From Schizophyllum amplum (lineage: Eukaryota > Basidiomycota > Agaricomycetes > Agaricales > Schizophyllaceae): a stretch of 64,000 nucleotides of DNA. The DNA is taken from contig VDMD01000005.1 of NCBI GenBank assembly GCA_007026445.1, positions 1,116,001 to 1,180,000 on the forward strand. Reading direction: 5' to 3'. Position numbers and translations under genes: made by a program. Shown here one piece after another: positions 45,056 to 56,590 of this stretch (positions within the stretch are counted from its first letter, which is position 1; the number at the start of each line of letters is the position of its first letter). Below the pieces are notes generated by a model. That model was given only the letters and a program-made list of their open reading frames with translations. It had not been told where the DNA came from and did not search any database.

Positions 45056-46616
45056 ATGGACGAGGAACCTATGACACTCGGGACGCTTGTGGGGAAGGTG
45101 CATCGTGAACACCGTACTACCCAGGTCTTGACTGAACCTGCGCGCAGCTCATCCGTCATGGCCAGTACCTCCTGGTCTACCCCTACGCTTACACAGAGGG
45201 CAGGGATCGTGCGTGCATCCCCATACCATTCAACGCCACTCCGATCTGACATATCACTGACCCAGACGTGTACTCCCCGGCGGAGATCGGGCTCTTCGAC
45301 CCCGTAGAGGACCTGCGCCTGCCCACTCCCGACGGCGTAGAGCTACAGGCGTACCTCTTCCGCAAGCCACTCCATTCTGTTCGTGCTATCCCTCCCCGTC
45401 TCCTGCTTTCCCGTGCTCACCTCCGAGGCTAGTCAGCGAGCGCGCGATTTACCATCATCATGTACGTTGTGTTAACTGGGTCGTACGCATTAGATTGATC
45501 TGAGTGCAGGTTCCACGGCAACGCGATGAACCTGGGGGAGTTTACGCACGTCGCGCAGTACTTCGTGCGGCGACGATATAATGTCCTGGTCATGTCATAT
45601 AGAGGGTGCGCTTTCTGAACCCTTCTAGTGCGCTTCTCTCACCCATCGCATCTGCAGCTACGCCAAATCGACCGGAAAACCGACGCAGAAGGGTGAGCCA
45701 TGCAATATCATCGCTACACAAATCATGCCGAACAGCCATGCAGGCCTCCGAATAGACGCGCAAACCGCGCTCGACTTTGTGCGCAATGATCCGCAACTAT
45801 CACAGACCCGCGTCGTCCTGTACGGCCTCTCACTTGGCGGCGCCGTCGCCATCGACCTCGCGAGCCGGAATTCTGAGAAGGTACGCCGGCTACTCTCGCT
45901 TCCCATGTCTTGATCGCTTTTCAATATCCACTTCAGCTTGCCGGCCTCATCATTGAGAACACCTTCCTCTCCCTCCCTGCCGTCGTCAGCGACTGGCCCT
46001 ATCTCGGACGCCTCTCCTGGGCCGTGCATCAGCGCTGGAACTCCGCCGCGCGCATGCGACGCATCTCCCGCGCGCTGCCCATTTGCATGATGAGTGGGCA
46101 GGGGGATACGGTCGTGCCGCCAAGACATTTGAAGGGCTTATGGGAGATCGCGAAGGAGAGGGGGTTGGACAAGAAGAAGGGGGTGGGGAAGACGAAGGGG
46201 GAAAAGGAGGGACATGGGAGCTCAGGAACAAAGGTAGACGTCGAAGAGGTGCGGGAGGAGGATGGACTGGAGGATGAACTGAGGGACGAGTTCCATGAGT
46301 TTGCGTTTGGGCATCATCGTGAGTCGTTTTATGTTGTTTGGTGGATTCCTCGTCTGTGGATGTGGTTCGGAATGTTGATGGATGCTCCTGTTACTCGTGC
46401 TGTGCATGCGCTCTTGACAAGCTGACCCTAGATTCTCCAGACGACACACACGAACAACCCGGCTACTGGAAGCGCATAGACGCCTTCATGGACCGATTGA
46501 AGGGCGAGAAGACGCGGCCGCTGTCGGAGGTGCCACCCGGATTCTCTGGTTTGCAAGTCCCGGGGACTTCTCGCTCCTCCAAGCGCAGGTCTTGGAAGGT
46601 CATGACTTGGGGATAG
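45056..46616 (+). CDS. Alpha/beta hydrolase of the BEM46/ABHD13 type
   Basis: The start is the ATG at 45056, with nine exons and about 360 residues. It opens with a short N-terminal segment, LIRHGQYLLVYPYAY and PAEIGLFDPVEDLRLPTPDG. Then come the oxyanion motif FTIIMFHGNAMNLG, VLVMSYRGYAKSTG, the nucleophile elbow VVLYGLSLGGAVAIDLA (Ser in GLSLG), the acid loop SGQGDTVVPP (Asp), and the His in FAFGHHHSPDD, which is assembled across the last intron. The catalytic triad is therefore complete. A Lys/Glu-rich insertion of about 45 residues separates the Asp and His and is longer than usual. BEM46-type enzymes are membrane-associated serine hydrolases of unclear substrate. The C-terminus is a basic tail. 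The frame is intact. Confidence 0.82.
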
Positions 46617-47293
46617 AGGCATTCTATGTGTACTTTGTGGCGGAGGCATCCTATGCACTCCGTGACAGAGGCATTTTGTGCGCTCCGCGGACGAAATGGC
46701 CAGTGGCATATCGACAATCTATTCTCTTCGACAACGCTACATTATATCGTACGCTCTCCCCTAATGTTCTCTGATCTTGGGTTTATCACCACTTGTATGG
46801 GTGCACTGGCGTCTGACGAAGGGATCCTGCGGGCACCTGAATTCTTGTCGGCCCATCCCAGCAACATCCCAGCGCTTGCACTATGCAAGTCGCTCACTGA
46901 TTCAAACTGCGTATCCGTTCAGTCGAATAAGCTCTCGACGCCGAGAAGCACAAAGAAATGAGCGGTGGTATATCAATGACCAACGATGGTGGGTGGTCCA
47001 AAGAGGAGGACAGAAAACTGAAGCGCGATGAATCGTCGATACTAAATCCAACTACATAGTAGTAAATTGAGCGTATCACGATGAAGGCCCCAGCCCGGCT
47101 AGTAGAAGTAAACAGGTGCAAACAAGGTCAGGCAACAAGGCTGCAGCCGAGCGCAGCCCGGGGCGCTTCCTTGAAGGCATGATGCTTATAATATGTTTAT
47201 ACCTCATACTAGTACAGTCAATGAACTTCCTCGCTGAAAGTTCGTCATCTACTCACATAAGCTAGGTGCCAACTCCCGCCGCCCCCACCCCTA
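46617..47293. other. Convergent 3' flanks
   Basis: Lies between two converging genes. No gene recognised; short ORFs only. Confidence 0.45.
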
Positions 47294-50119
47294 TCACTTG
47301 AACCGCGTCAAGATATTCCTCAACGGCACTGGCATCCTGCTCTTCCCCGACGTCGCACTCGCACTCTCAGTCCTCGCCGCATTCTCATCCTTGTATTGAC
47401 CACCTCCCCGCTTCGACCACGACGCCTTGCTGCCTGACAGCAAGTTCTCCTTCCCTCCCGCCGGCGCCACCGAGGCCCGCTTGATGCCCTCCAACGACTC
47501 TGCCGCATTCTCTTCGCGCGCAGGCAACCTCTTGAGCGGCCCGCTCCCCTTCGGCGGCGCGCCAATGGTCATCGGACGGGCCGACCGCGTGTACGCGCCA
47601 GCATCCACCCCGCCTCCACCGCCAGAGATCGCGACGGACGCGCGAGCCTGCCGCGCAGGGCTAACCGGCATGACGGGGTTGGCTGGTGTAGTAGGACTGG
47701 CCGACGAAGGCATCATCGAAATCGGCCGGTTCGAGCGAGCTTGCTTCGTAAGCGTGGGCGTCAGCTTCGCCGGCGATGGCGACAGTCTGGGACTCGGCGA
47801 CGCCCTGGAAGGAGACATCGACATCGCTCTCGAAGGAGAGATTGCCCTGGCCCTCGCTGGGGAGATCGTCGCCACCTTCTCAGATAAACTCCGCCCGATG
47901 GCTGGCGAAATTGTCGACGCCCTCACACCCGCAGGCAACGCAGGCATTGGCGGAATCGCCGTGCTCGATGCCGTGAATGTCGACCGTAGCGGCGAGGGGC
48001 GTCTGAGTGAGGGCGATGGCTGCCTCGCGGGCGCCGACCCGGTCGAGTGACGGCCAGCGAGAGGTGGGCGGGCCGCGCGCGGTTGGGTAGATGTGGAAAA
48101 TTGGTCTGAGGTGGGTGACTGGCTGGAGGTAGACGGAGACGATGGAGAAGCCACAGGTTTCTTGAGCATCGAAGTCAGCACTGGCGCACCCGTCGACCTA
48201 CCTGCTGCAAACGTCTCAATAGCTGCCGGCGACGTCTCACGCCTGTTCGGCAAGGAGGCAAAGCGGACGTTCTTCCCGCCCTTGAGGATACCCCGGAGCG
48301 AGCCTGTGCGTGAGCTTAAACCGGGCGGCGGGGAAGGGGAGAAGGCGCGCAGGGTGGGCGAGAGGATGGGCGGTGACAGAGCTCGCTCAGGGCCTGGAGA
48401 CAAGACTGCGGACCCCGGAGACGAAGCGTACGCAGGCGAGGACGCGTCGAGCACAGACAGAGGCGAGTCTAGCATGGGCGAAGACGAGTCGCGCACAGGT
48501 AACCCCGACTCCAGTGGAGGCAACGACGGAAGAGGGCCAGCGGGAGGCATGCACATCGTCGGCGGCTGCAAAGCATCGGATTCAAACTCGCGCAGAAAGT
48601 CAGAGAGAGACTCGGTAAGGTGCTCCGAGGCGGACTCAGTGAGACGCTGGGAGTCGAATTCGGTCAGCCGCCCGGAGGGATAGTCCGACGCAGAGTCGGT
48701 CAACCGGTGATGCGCCAGAGTGTCACCAGATGGCGGCGCGTCCGCCTCGAGCGACGTATCAAACAGCTCCTCGGGAAGCATCTTGCGCATGAGCGAATCG
48801 TTGTTGGTGGCGGGTTTGATAGTTGAGCAGCCCGGATCGTAGTTGTCCACAGCGGAGTTACCCAGGATATTACTCAAGTGATCAGTGCGGATCTCCTCTT
48901 GTTCTTCCGGCTCTTCACAGACGGAGGCTAAGGGCGAGGAAGCAGCATCCGACGTCGGCGAGCGGGAGATGGCAGCACACTGAGAGCGCAGCGAGGAGAT
49001 CATGTCGTTGATGTTCATCGCAGGACCTTCGCGTGCCGGCTTGACATCGAGCTCCGGATGGTACGCAGACGGAGTCCCAAGGAACGCAGTAGGTATTCCA
49101 GGATACGAGCTATCCAACAGCTCCCTCTTCAAGTTGAGCGGCGGCGGGGCCTTCTTCCCCCGACGCGTTGCGATGAGCGTGGTCGTCGCAGTCTCCTTGG
49201 CGGGCTCGAGCGACAGTGGGAAAGTCTCGTGCGAGTCGGACACGGTCAGGGTGGGCGTCGACACCTGGTCCTTCTGCTTGTCCAGCGCGGAGACACAGTG
49301 ATCGGGGTCGGACAGACCGTCATTGAAGAATAAGTTGAGCTTCTGCAGTTCCACGACAATATCGACCAGCTCGGGCTTCATCGTGTTGGCGGGCACTTGC
49401 ATGGACCAGCGCTTGATGCCGCCCTCGGATTTGAGGCTGATTTCGCGCTCGAAGACGAGGGCATCACGGAAGGACGAAGGATGGTAGGACATGCGCCGCT
49501 TCAAGGTCGGCGAGATGGGCGTTGGGGATGGGGAGCGGTCAAGGGTAGTATTGGAGCCAGGGGAGGTTTGACGGAGAGTGGTCTGGTAGGCGGGAGTGCA
49601 GCGGGCGGAGACCAAGGCCCTTTGGAAGGCTTCCGGTGTGTAGACAGATCCTTCAGGGAGCCATGAGATTGTAGCAGTGTCTTCGCATTCACTCCAGGGC
49701 GAGTGACCAGGAGCGCTGGAATTGCGCAGGCGCTCCTGATGTATGTCAACGAAACGAGTCTTCATCCACTGACGGCTACTCACCAACCACTTCCCTACGC
49801 CCATGTTGTCCTTCAGCATAGCTCTCATCCGAGGCGGAGTAGGCACTGTGACAGTGGCGAGTCTCGGCTTACAATATTCCAGCGAAGACGAGGAAGAGAT
49901 GGGGAGACCGCCCTTGAGATCCATGATGGTCGGTGGTGGAATGATGCATGCTGAAGGCAGAGCCGGGATAGAGAGAACTGACGACGAGGATGATAGGGTG
50001 TCGATAGATAGTGATTCTGCGAGGACTGGCGGATTCCATTGATCGAGGAGGTCATTGACCTCGAAGGAGACAATAGACGAGCTAGATGCGAGAGCGAGAG
50101 AGTCCTGGGTGCCGGACAT
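47294..50119 (-). CDS. 941-residue Ser/Pro-rich disordered protein, single exon
   Basis: One uninterrupted frame runs from the ATG at 50119 to the stop at 47294, which is striking in a window where every other supported gene except the retroelement has introns. The N-terminal third looks ordered in places (VGKWLVSSRQWMKTRFVDIH, SVYTPEAFQRALVSARC, ISLKSEGGIKRWSMQVP, ELVDIVVELQKLNLFFNDG). The rest is low-complexity Ser/Pro/Ala with repeats such as SPSRAMSMSPSRASPSPR. No known domain, signal peptide or membrane span is recognised. It is most likely a basidiomycete-specific scaffold or regulatory protein, but no function can be assigned. The preferred start is MSGTQDSLAL; an in-frame extension upstream lacks an ATG. 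Confidence 0.75.
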   Translation of the reverse strand: MSGTQDSLALASSSSIVSFEVNDLLDQWNPPVLAESLSIDTLSSSSSVLSIPALPSACIIPPPTIMDLKGGLPISSSSSLEYCKPRLATVTVPTPPRMRAMLKDNMGVGKWLVSSRQWMKTRFVDIHQERLRNSSAPGHSPWSECEDTATISWLPEGSVYTPEAFQRALVSARCTPAYQTTLRQTSPGSNTTLDRSPSPTPISPTLKRRMSYHPSSFRDALVFEREISLKSEGGIKRWSMQVPANTMKPELVDIVVELQKLNLFFNDGLSDPDHCVSALDKQKDQVSTPTLTVSDSHETFPLSLEPAKETATTTLIATRRGKKAPPPLNLKRELLDSSYPGIPTAFLGTPSAYHPELDVKPAREGPAMNINDMISSLRSQCAAISRSPTSDAASSPLASVCEEPEEQEEIRTDHLSNILGNSAVDNYDPGCSTIKPATNNDSLMRKMLPEELFDTSLEADAPPSGDTLAHHRLTDSASDYPSGRLTEFDSQRLTESASEHLTESLSDFLREFESDALQPPTMCMPPAGPLPSLPPLESGLPVRDSSSPMLDSPLSVLDASSPAYASSPGSAVLSPGPERALSPPILSPTLRAFSPSPPPGLSSRTGSLRGILKGGKNVRFASLPNRRETSPAAIETFAAGRSTGAPVLTSMLKKPVASPSSPSTSSQSPTSDQFSTSTQPRAARPPLAGRHSTGSAPARQPSPSLRRPSPLRSTFTASSTAIPPMPALPAGVRASTISPAIGRSLSEKVATISPARARAISPSRAMSMSPSRASPSPRLSPSPAKLTPTLTKQARSNRPISMMPSSASPTTPANPVMPVSPARQARASVAISGGGGGVDAGAYTRSARPMTIGAPPKGSGPLKRLPAREENAAESLEGIKRASVAPAGGKENLLSGSKASWSKRGGGQYKDENAARTESASATSGKSRMPVPLRNILTRFK

Positions 50120-50488
50120 CGTTAACGGCGTCAACGGCGAATAGCGGGTTGTTAATGAATAGGCTGGCGCTGGCTAGCGATGTGAGCGACCGTCGTGGTG
50201 GTTCGCGACAAGGAACGTGTCGCAATCCTGCCGCACTCGTTTAATTCGTGCCCACGGTCACGTGTGCTCAATATTCTCTCTGAGTCTTCTGCTCTCGCCT
50301 TCCACTCTTGTACGTAGCCTTTCCGATTTGCATCGCACGACATTGCACCTCGTTTGCTCAGCAGAACAGCAGGTGCGGCGAGAAACTCATGCAGGGTGGC
50401 TGGGCTCGCATCACGTGATGCTGCCCCCTCAAGTCGGCCTTCCCCTCTCGCTCCAGACCTCAAGGCGCCTATACTATGATTGTTGTTT

Positions 50489-51123
50489 CTGGACAAAATT
50501 GAGTGATCGAGGACCACTATTTTCCACTATGGGACCCCCAATCACGCACTCGAGTGAACCACTCGGTGCGTGATATCACGCACCGACTGGTTCACTAGGC
50601 ACTCGTTGTCACGCATTCAATCACTCTGAGTGCTTTCGCCGTCACTGATAACCGGAGCTCCTCGGCTATTCCCGGCCGAACTTCGTTGAAGGCTGACCTC
50701 CGGGGGCGTAATGAGCGCCAGTGTTGCGTTACGACGTTTCTTGGCCTATTCTTCCATTGTTAATTTACGTTTTTCCTCAAAACAGCAGACCTTAGTGACA
50801 ACAAGAAGGGAGAACAACACGGCAATTCCCGGTCGGATCAGTTGAGACGGCTGACGGGAGATAACGATCGTGATCACCGCTCCTTTCACGCATCGAGTGA
50901 ACCACGATAGTGACCTGATAGTGGTCATTTCACGCGGCGAGTGAACCACTCGTTCTGCGTGGACTTCACGATTTGGGGGTCCCGCAAGTCATCACGCAGC
51001 GAGTGAAGCAGTCGTGCGTGATTCCTGACCGAAAACTCACTAGAAACCACTATTTTTCGCTCGAAACGAGTGCTTTCGCGACGAAAACCACTCCAAAGCA
51101 GTAGTGAATCGCATTTTGTCCAG
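50489..51123. mobile_element. Non-autonomous DNA element with CTGGACAAAAT ends and internal repeats
   Basis: The left end begins CTGGACAAAATTGAGTG, and the right end is the inverse, beginning CTGGACAAAATGCGATT when reversed. The subterminal GGGACCCCCAA occurs once in each orientation (50531 and about 50975), extending the inverted symmetry. Inside, the motif GAGTGAACCACT and close variants recur at least five times in both orientations (about 50552, 50588, 50892, 50939 and 51000). There is no coding capacity. No target-site duplication is obvious, so the exact ends and the superfamily remain open. Confidence 0.55.
50553..50596. repeat. Near-perfect 44-bp palindrome
   Basis: The two 22-bp arms meet at GTGATATCAC with no spacer and one mismatch (AGTGAACCACTCGG against AGTGAACCAGTCGG). 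It sits inside the 50.5-51.1 kb element. Confidence 0.8.
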
Positions 51124-51446
51124 GATCTGCAACCATACCTATACCGGGGCCAGGAGTCGCAGTGCACAAGCGAAAGCTCGTGCTTTAGCTTCATTCCTTG
51201 TGCTCACGTCCGAGCACTCGAGTGCAAACCATCACGAGCCATGGTCGCAAGCCTTATCACAGCGGTCGCACGCGTCTCTAACACCTCCCTTCATGCGTCG
51301 CCCATTGTAACGCAGCGCTTCCGCGAGCGCACCCAATGTGCCCGCCCGACTCTTCAAGTGTTATCGGCTTGGCATTCACGTGGGCGTACGCTTCTCCAGC
51401 CCCGTACGGCTTCCGATACAGCTGCTCTGGCGCGCGAGCGCGTGCC

Positions 51447-51454
51447 TATATAAA
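51447..51454 (+). promoter_or_regulatory. TATA box (TATATAAA)
   Basis: A consensus TATA box lies 71-78 bases before the aminopeptidase ATG at 51525, followed by a CT-rich leader. Confidence 0.6.
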
Positions 51455-51524
51455 CGCGTCCAACATTCATTCCTTGAATCCTTCTATCGCTCGTTCCCCG
51501 TCCCCCTCACGGTCGCGCTCCGCC

Positions 51525-53178
51525 ATGAAACTCACGTACGGTCTCCTCCTGTCCGCTCTTTCTGCTCTCGCGCTTGCGGCCCCCCTCGCACACGATGAGA
51601 TCGAGCAGAACGTCGCGTCTGGCCTGCGGCTCTTGAGTCTGGAGGACGGCGCGGAGCCAATCTGGAAGACAGAGGACGAGAAGCTGCAGCTCATGATGAC
51701 CGGGACCAAGTTTGTATGTCCAATGCGTCCCCCGCACGATCGCCGGTAGTTAACGCGCACCCAGTTCGATGTCACCGAGACGTACGAGCGCAAGCAAGCG
51801 CTCTCGGCTAAGAAGGCGAAGGTGGCGGCCAAGAAGGCCTGTAAGTGCACATGCAACATGAACGAGCGCGCCTTCTGATGCCTCCCCACAGTCCCCACGC
51901 CGAGCCACCAGTCCAAAGTGACGCCGATCCTGAACACCGTGTCCACGCAGAACATGCAGGGCTACCTCGACGAGCTCACCTCCTTCAACAACCGCTACTA
52001 CAGGGCGTCTACCGGCAAGGCTGCCAGCGACTACATCTACAACACCGTTTCCCAGGTAAGTTCGCGTCATGGTCCCTGAGTCGCGTCGTGTGTCTTCGTG
52101 GCTGAACTTCAGTACTGAAAGTAATCCCCAGATGGCCTCCGGCCACGACGGCGTCACGGTGTCCAAGTTCACGCACAGCTGGACGCAGTACAGCATCGTC
52201 GCGCGGATCGAGGGCAGCGGCGACGGCCCCCTCACCATCATCGGCGCGCACATGGACTCCATCAACCAGCGAAACCCCACGTCCGGCCGCGCTCCTGGTA
52301 CGTCAGGTGTCTGACATATCCACCCACCGCCCATATTCAACCCAACACACCTCTCTCATCCCTTTATGCATCCGCAAACCCCCACGCATCCGCAAACTAA
52401 CACCATCCCGTATAGGCGCCGACGACGACGGCACGGGCACCGTCAACCTGATGGAGGACTTCCGCGCGCTGCTTCAGGCCGGTTTCGCACCCTCGACGCC
52501 CGTCGAGTTCCACTGGTACTCCGGCGAGGAGGCCGGTTTGCTCGGCTCGCAGGATATCGCGACGAAGTACTCGGAGGATGGCGTTGATATTTTGGCGTTT
52601 ATGGAGCTGGATATGTCTGGATAGTGAGTATCTCTATTATGTTTCGTTTTGTTCTGGGACGGGGTTAGTGTTTGCGAGAGCGGCGTCATCTGAGATCGCG
52701 CCAGCCTGCGCAACTCACCCCGTGTTATATGATTCCAGAGCTGACCACCTTGCTAGCTTCGCCCCGGGCTCCAAGGAGGTCTTCGCCCTCGAGGCAGACT
52801 ACATCGACAAGGATTTGAACAACTTCCTCAAGAACCTCATCGACACGTACGCCGGCATTCCCTGGGCGATGGACACACCCGTGCGTAGCTGCTCTTTGTC
52901 TCACCACTTCCTCCGTTCCCTTTCCACACGAACTCCTCTTTCACGCAAACTTCTCTATGTACCCCGAGCTCAACTCTCCTCAGTGCGGCTACGCCTGCTC
53001 CGACCACGCGAGCTGGCACGACGCCGGCTTCCCCGCGTCCTTCCCCTATGAGGCGGTCACCGGCGACGACAACCCCAACGTCCACAGCGCGAACGACGTG
53101 GTGGCTGACGTGAACTGGAAGCACTCGCTCGAGTTTGCGAAGCTCGGGGTGGCGTTTGTATATGAGTTGGCCGCGTAG
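51525..53178 (+). CDS. Secreted M28 leucine aminopeptidase
   Basis: The seven exons are 51525-51713, 51765-51840, 51892-52055, 52132-52297, 52416-52623, 52757-52880 and 52984-53178, totalling 373 residues and clean in frame. MKLTYGLLLSALSALALAAP is a signal peptide. A propeptide region of about 70 residues precedes the mature domain. The two-zinc site typical of M28 is complete: IIGAHMDSI (His), GADDDGTGT (bridging Asp), WYSGEEAGLLGS (catalytic Glu and ligand Glu), FMELDMSG (Asp) and HSANDV (His). The pair in CGYACSDHASW forms the usual disulphide. Such enzymes remove N-terminal residues, often Leu, from peptides outside the cell and would feed on products of endopeptidases. It has the best-supported promoter in the window. 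Confidence 0.92.
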
Positions 53179-55913
53179 TCGAGGAACTGGCTAGCAAGCT
53201 GTACTCATATAGAATACATGACTGCCCGTGCGATAGCAGACGTGCATGAGTGTACAACTAAAGACCTTGTAAAGCATGTAAAGGCCCGACTAAAGCTCAG
53301 TTTCTTGCAACAAGAGAAGGCCGATCCAATATTTGCTACGGCCCAAATGTGGCGATGCGGGCGCTCAATTGCAGCCCTTCCGCAAGGTGGAAACTATGTC
53401 ATCTCAGTCGATTCACCTGTCGCAGTATTGGACTCAAAGCAAGCCCAAAGGGCAGCTGCCACCCTCGCTACTTCTCCACCTTTTGCCGTGGCGAAGTGAA
53501 GCGCGTTCGACAACAAGCCCGCACTGAATGTCAGAACCTTCACGGTCTTGGCGATGTCGATGAGTGGCCACAAAGGACGCCAGAATCGGCCTCGCGTATC
53601 CGTGACTCCGGATGGTGGCTGAAAGGCCCAACGATGCGGGTCTGGGGAAATAAGAAAGAGATGTGCCGGTCGCTAGTCCTGGTCCCGTACTGAGGCTGTA
53701 CACTGCAGGCTGTAAGTACATGGAGAAGCGTGGAGGAACGTGGTCACTTGGGGCCGTTCCTGCAGGCCTGTAGGCTGACTGTCGCAAAGCTACATTCGGC
53801 CAGACGACGCCCGTTGTGCGCCCGTGGCGACTGCGGCACCGGCCACAATGTCCATATGAAGCGCACGCGCTGCAGGCTGTGTACACGACCGGTGCCAACG
53901 ATACATGTGGCAGCTGACGAGATGAAAGGCCGAGCTCGGGGTGGCACAGGGGTGTGGCAACGCGTCCACTCGATCCCCATGGTGCTGTCGTCATTCCCAA
54001 ATGGGCAAATTCAACCTCCGATCGTGAGAACAGGGTCACATGCAAATACCGTGACTTTAGGGTCGGCATGACGTTGCAACTTGCCTCCTGCCCACCATCG
54101 TACGCTATATGGCCGCGTCGCTAGCGCCCTCTCGTCGACATAACCTACGCTACGTGCTATTGCCTTGCTATGATCTGCTGCTAGCTACGAATGACTGGTC
54201 CCGTGGATTGGTACAGAGCTGGGCGAGCTGCAAGTCGGGATTGTCGCCATCCCGGATCGTTCTACTGGGCCCAAACCCGCTGATATCGGTGAACCGACAC
54301 GGTCTAACTCTGCCTAAGTACACGGCGCTATGACCCCAATGATCTTTTATTGGTGTCTATCTACACAACATAGCGCGCGGGCCGGGTTCGCGCCGTCTGG
54401 GCCCTTCGCTGACACGCTGAATCCATCCTGTCAAGGCACCCTATGATCTGCGATCCCACTCACATAATGATCTAGCACTGGCAGGACCCACGCCTTTCTC
54501 TTCGCACTGGTCGTTAGTCAAGACGACCACGGCTTCTTCCGGCGTCTTTGTGCACCTTGTACGTACTTCCTGGCTATTCACGTACATCTTCAGCTCATAT
54601 CTCCCCTGCAGAGCCTCCGAGATACTATCTGATCCTGCGGGCAAATGTCAAGACAAACGCAGAGACGTGCTTTGTATCAGCTGTGGAGCCTGCAAGCGTT
54701 TTCAGTGATTTGTGTACACGAGTAAGTACGACGAATTCCCCTCCAGAGGGACGAACATCCGGCGCTTATGCATATGCATCATCAGGCAGGCGATGGCGCC
54801 GTTCATTATCGCGATGAGTCAGCCCTTATCATACATCTTACATCTCACGCCTTTGTCCTCCCGCAGACGTGCCATCTGCCCCGCATCCTCCATGAGTCTG
54901 CACGACGTGTTTAGCAGCCTTTGTACGTATTCTCCCAGTCACGTTTAGTGCACGCAGGTCCATCGTATACACAGCCCATTCGCCTACAATAGCCGATTTT
55001 CAAGCAGAGCCTACTGTTTTGCTTCAGAGAGTACATCGATAATGGGCACGTTGCTCTTGGGACCTGCGTGCGTCCCGCCTCGAGGGTATCCTTGGACAAT
55101 GCGCCCGACGTCATCAGCACGATACTGCTCGGATCCTTCTCGTTTGGGTTCGCGATAGGCACATCGCAGCTGCGCCACCGAGACAACACCTTCCGGAATC
55201 GTGCTGCTCGGGACATTCCGAGTTCCCTGGATGCGCGCGCATTCGCCTAACAGCACGCATCCCGGTGGGCTCGGGTTTTTGATTGGCTGATGGTACTAGA
55301 GACATCATCTGAGGTGGCTTGGTAGACCGCTACCTGTGCATTGAATAGTGCGTTTGAATAATCGAGCGTCCCAGGCGCCTTGCGTCTTTGCAGCGATGGG
55401 TTGTGCTAAAGAGAGTTACTGATATCGCCGGACGCGTGGCGAAAGCCCTGAGGTGGCTGCCATCAATCTATCAATGACCTCACACATACCTCGCGACTTG
55501 CCGAAGAACAGCTGGTGCGTGAGGCTCGGCGTTTCCCGGTGTACTCTGATTATTTCGAGCGTCAGTCAGAGCTCAACCGCGTTCTACATTAGAGGAGGAA
55601 GGGGTAGTCGCGCTTGTGCGTGTATTTCGGACGTACTCGTTCATGGAATTCCATGCCGACGCGACATGAACGAATTTAATTTCGTCGCTGTGTCGTATCT
55701 CTCCGAAATCAGAGTCCAGATCTGGCTAGCAGCGATCGCGATGGCGGGCGGGCACGCTACGCGCCGATTGCAGTTGCATCTTGGTCGCATCAAAGGGCAC
55801 GCTGCTCCCGCGGAAATAATTGCAGGCGTATATATATCGATGGACGGAAGGACGGCTCGTTAGCAACCTGCCCTGAGCGCCCTCGAGCCCCCTTCTCCTC
55901 CTCCTCGTCCACC
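53179..55913. other. 2.7-kb stretch without an assignable gene
   Basis: Short minus-strand stretches around 54440-54750 (YELKMYVNSQEV, VPLEGNSSYLLVYTN) and 55010-55170 (DVPIANPNEKDPSSIVLMTS) have protein-like composition but lie in different frames and match no family I know. They may be the remains of one decayed gene. The right end is the promoter of the DUF6593 gene. Confidence 0.35.
55829..55837 (+). promoter_or_regulatory. TATA box (TATATATAT)
   Basis: Lies 77-85 bases before the ATG at 55914 of the DUF6593 gene, with a CT-rich leader in between. Confidence 0.55.
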
Positions 55914-56590
55914 ATGACCAAGTTCGGATTCTCATTCTTCCTCGAGGACAAGACGGGTCGCCTCACCGGCTCAGAGTTCGTCGACGTCTACGACCGCATG
56001 CGCTTCGTCCTCCGGCGCACCGTTCACGAGCCCTCGCACTCCGCCTACATCATCTACAATGCCGCCACCTCGAAGCCTGTGGCTGCACTCGACTACGGCC
56101 CTCATAACGCGCTCGGCTCGATCAGCTTCTCCTCCACCAACACCATGCCGATGAAGAAGTACCTCACCAAGGCCACAGGGTGCGTCCCTCTCATGTCCAC
56201 CACCGTGCTCTCTTTGACACCTCTCTTCCTGCAGCCACCAGTCACGCAAGTTCGTTGCATCGGACGGACAGGAGTACATCTGGAGTTATCGCCAGCAGGC
56301 CGATCAGGAATGGACGGTACGTACCAGGACTTGCGAGTGTATTCACAGACTGACGATTCATGCAGTGCACAAACACCAGCGGCTACCTGATCGCGTACTA
56401 TAGCCTCAAGACGCCTGGGGAGCCGGACTACCCTGGCTCCTCGGGCTGCACGTTGACTATCGAGGAGCCCTTCGGGCACCTCGCAGCAGGTGCGTTTGTC
56501 AGGACGCCATATGTTTCTTTGCTGACATCCTACCCAGAAATGCTCGTCTCCCTCCTCATCATGCGCCATATCGCCGCACACAACCTGTGA
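55914..56590 (+). CDS. DUF6593 family protein
   Basis: The four exons are 55914-56179, 56235-56316, 56366-56489 and 56538-56590, totalling 174 residues. Conserved features of this basidiomycete-restricted family are visible: VDVYDRMRFVLRRT, YIIYNAATSKPVAALDYG, MPMKKYLTKATG, RKFVASDGQEYIWSYR, the Cys-containing CTNTSGYLIAYYSL, and the C-terminal helix EMLVSLLIMRHIAAHNL. There is no signal peptide. The family usually occurs in many copies per genome and has no known function. The length is normal for the family, all splice sites are GT-AG, and the frame is intact. Confidence 0.85.

Noticed and set aside
48093..48683. Long plus-strand ORF inside the 941-residue gene
   Set aside because: It is the opposite-strand shadow of the Ser/Pro-rich minus-strand gene; low-complexity GC-rich codons leave the complement open.
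54360..54420. Possible tRNA B-box (GGGTTCGCGCC)
   Set aside because: No matching acceptor and anticodon stems could be folded around it.
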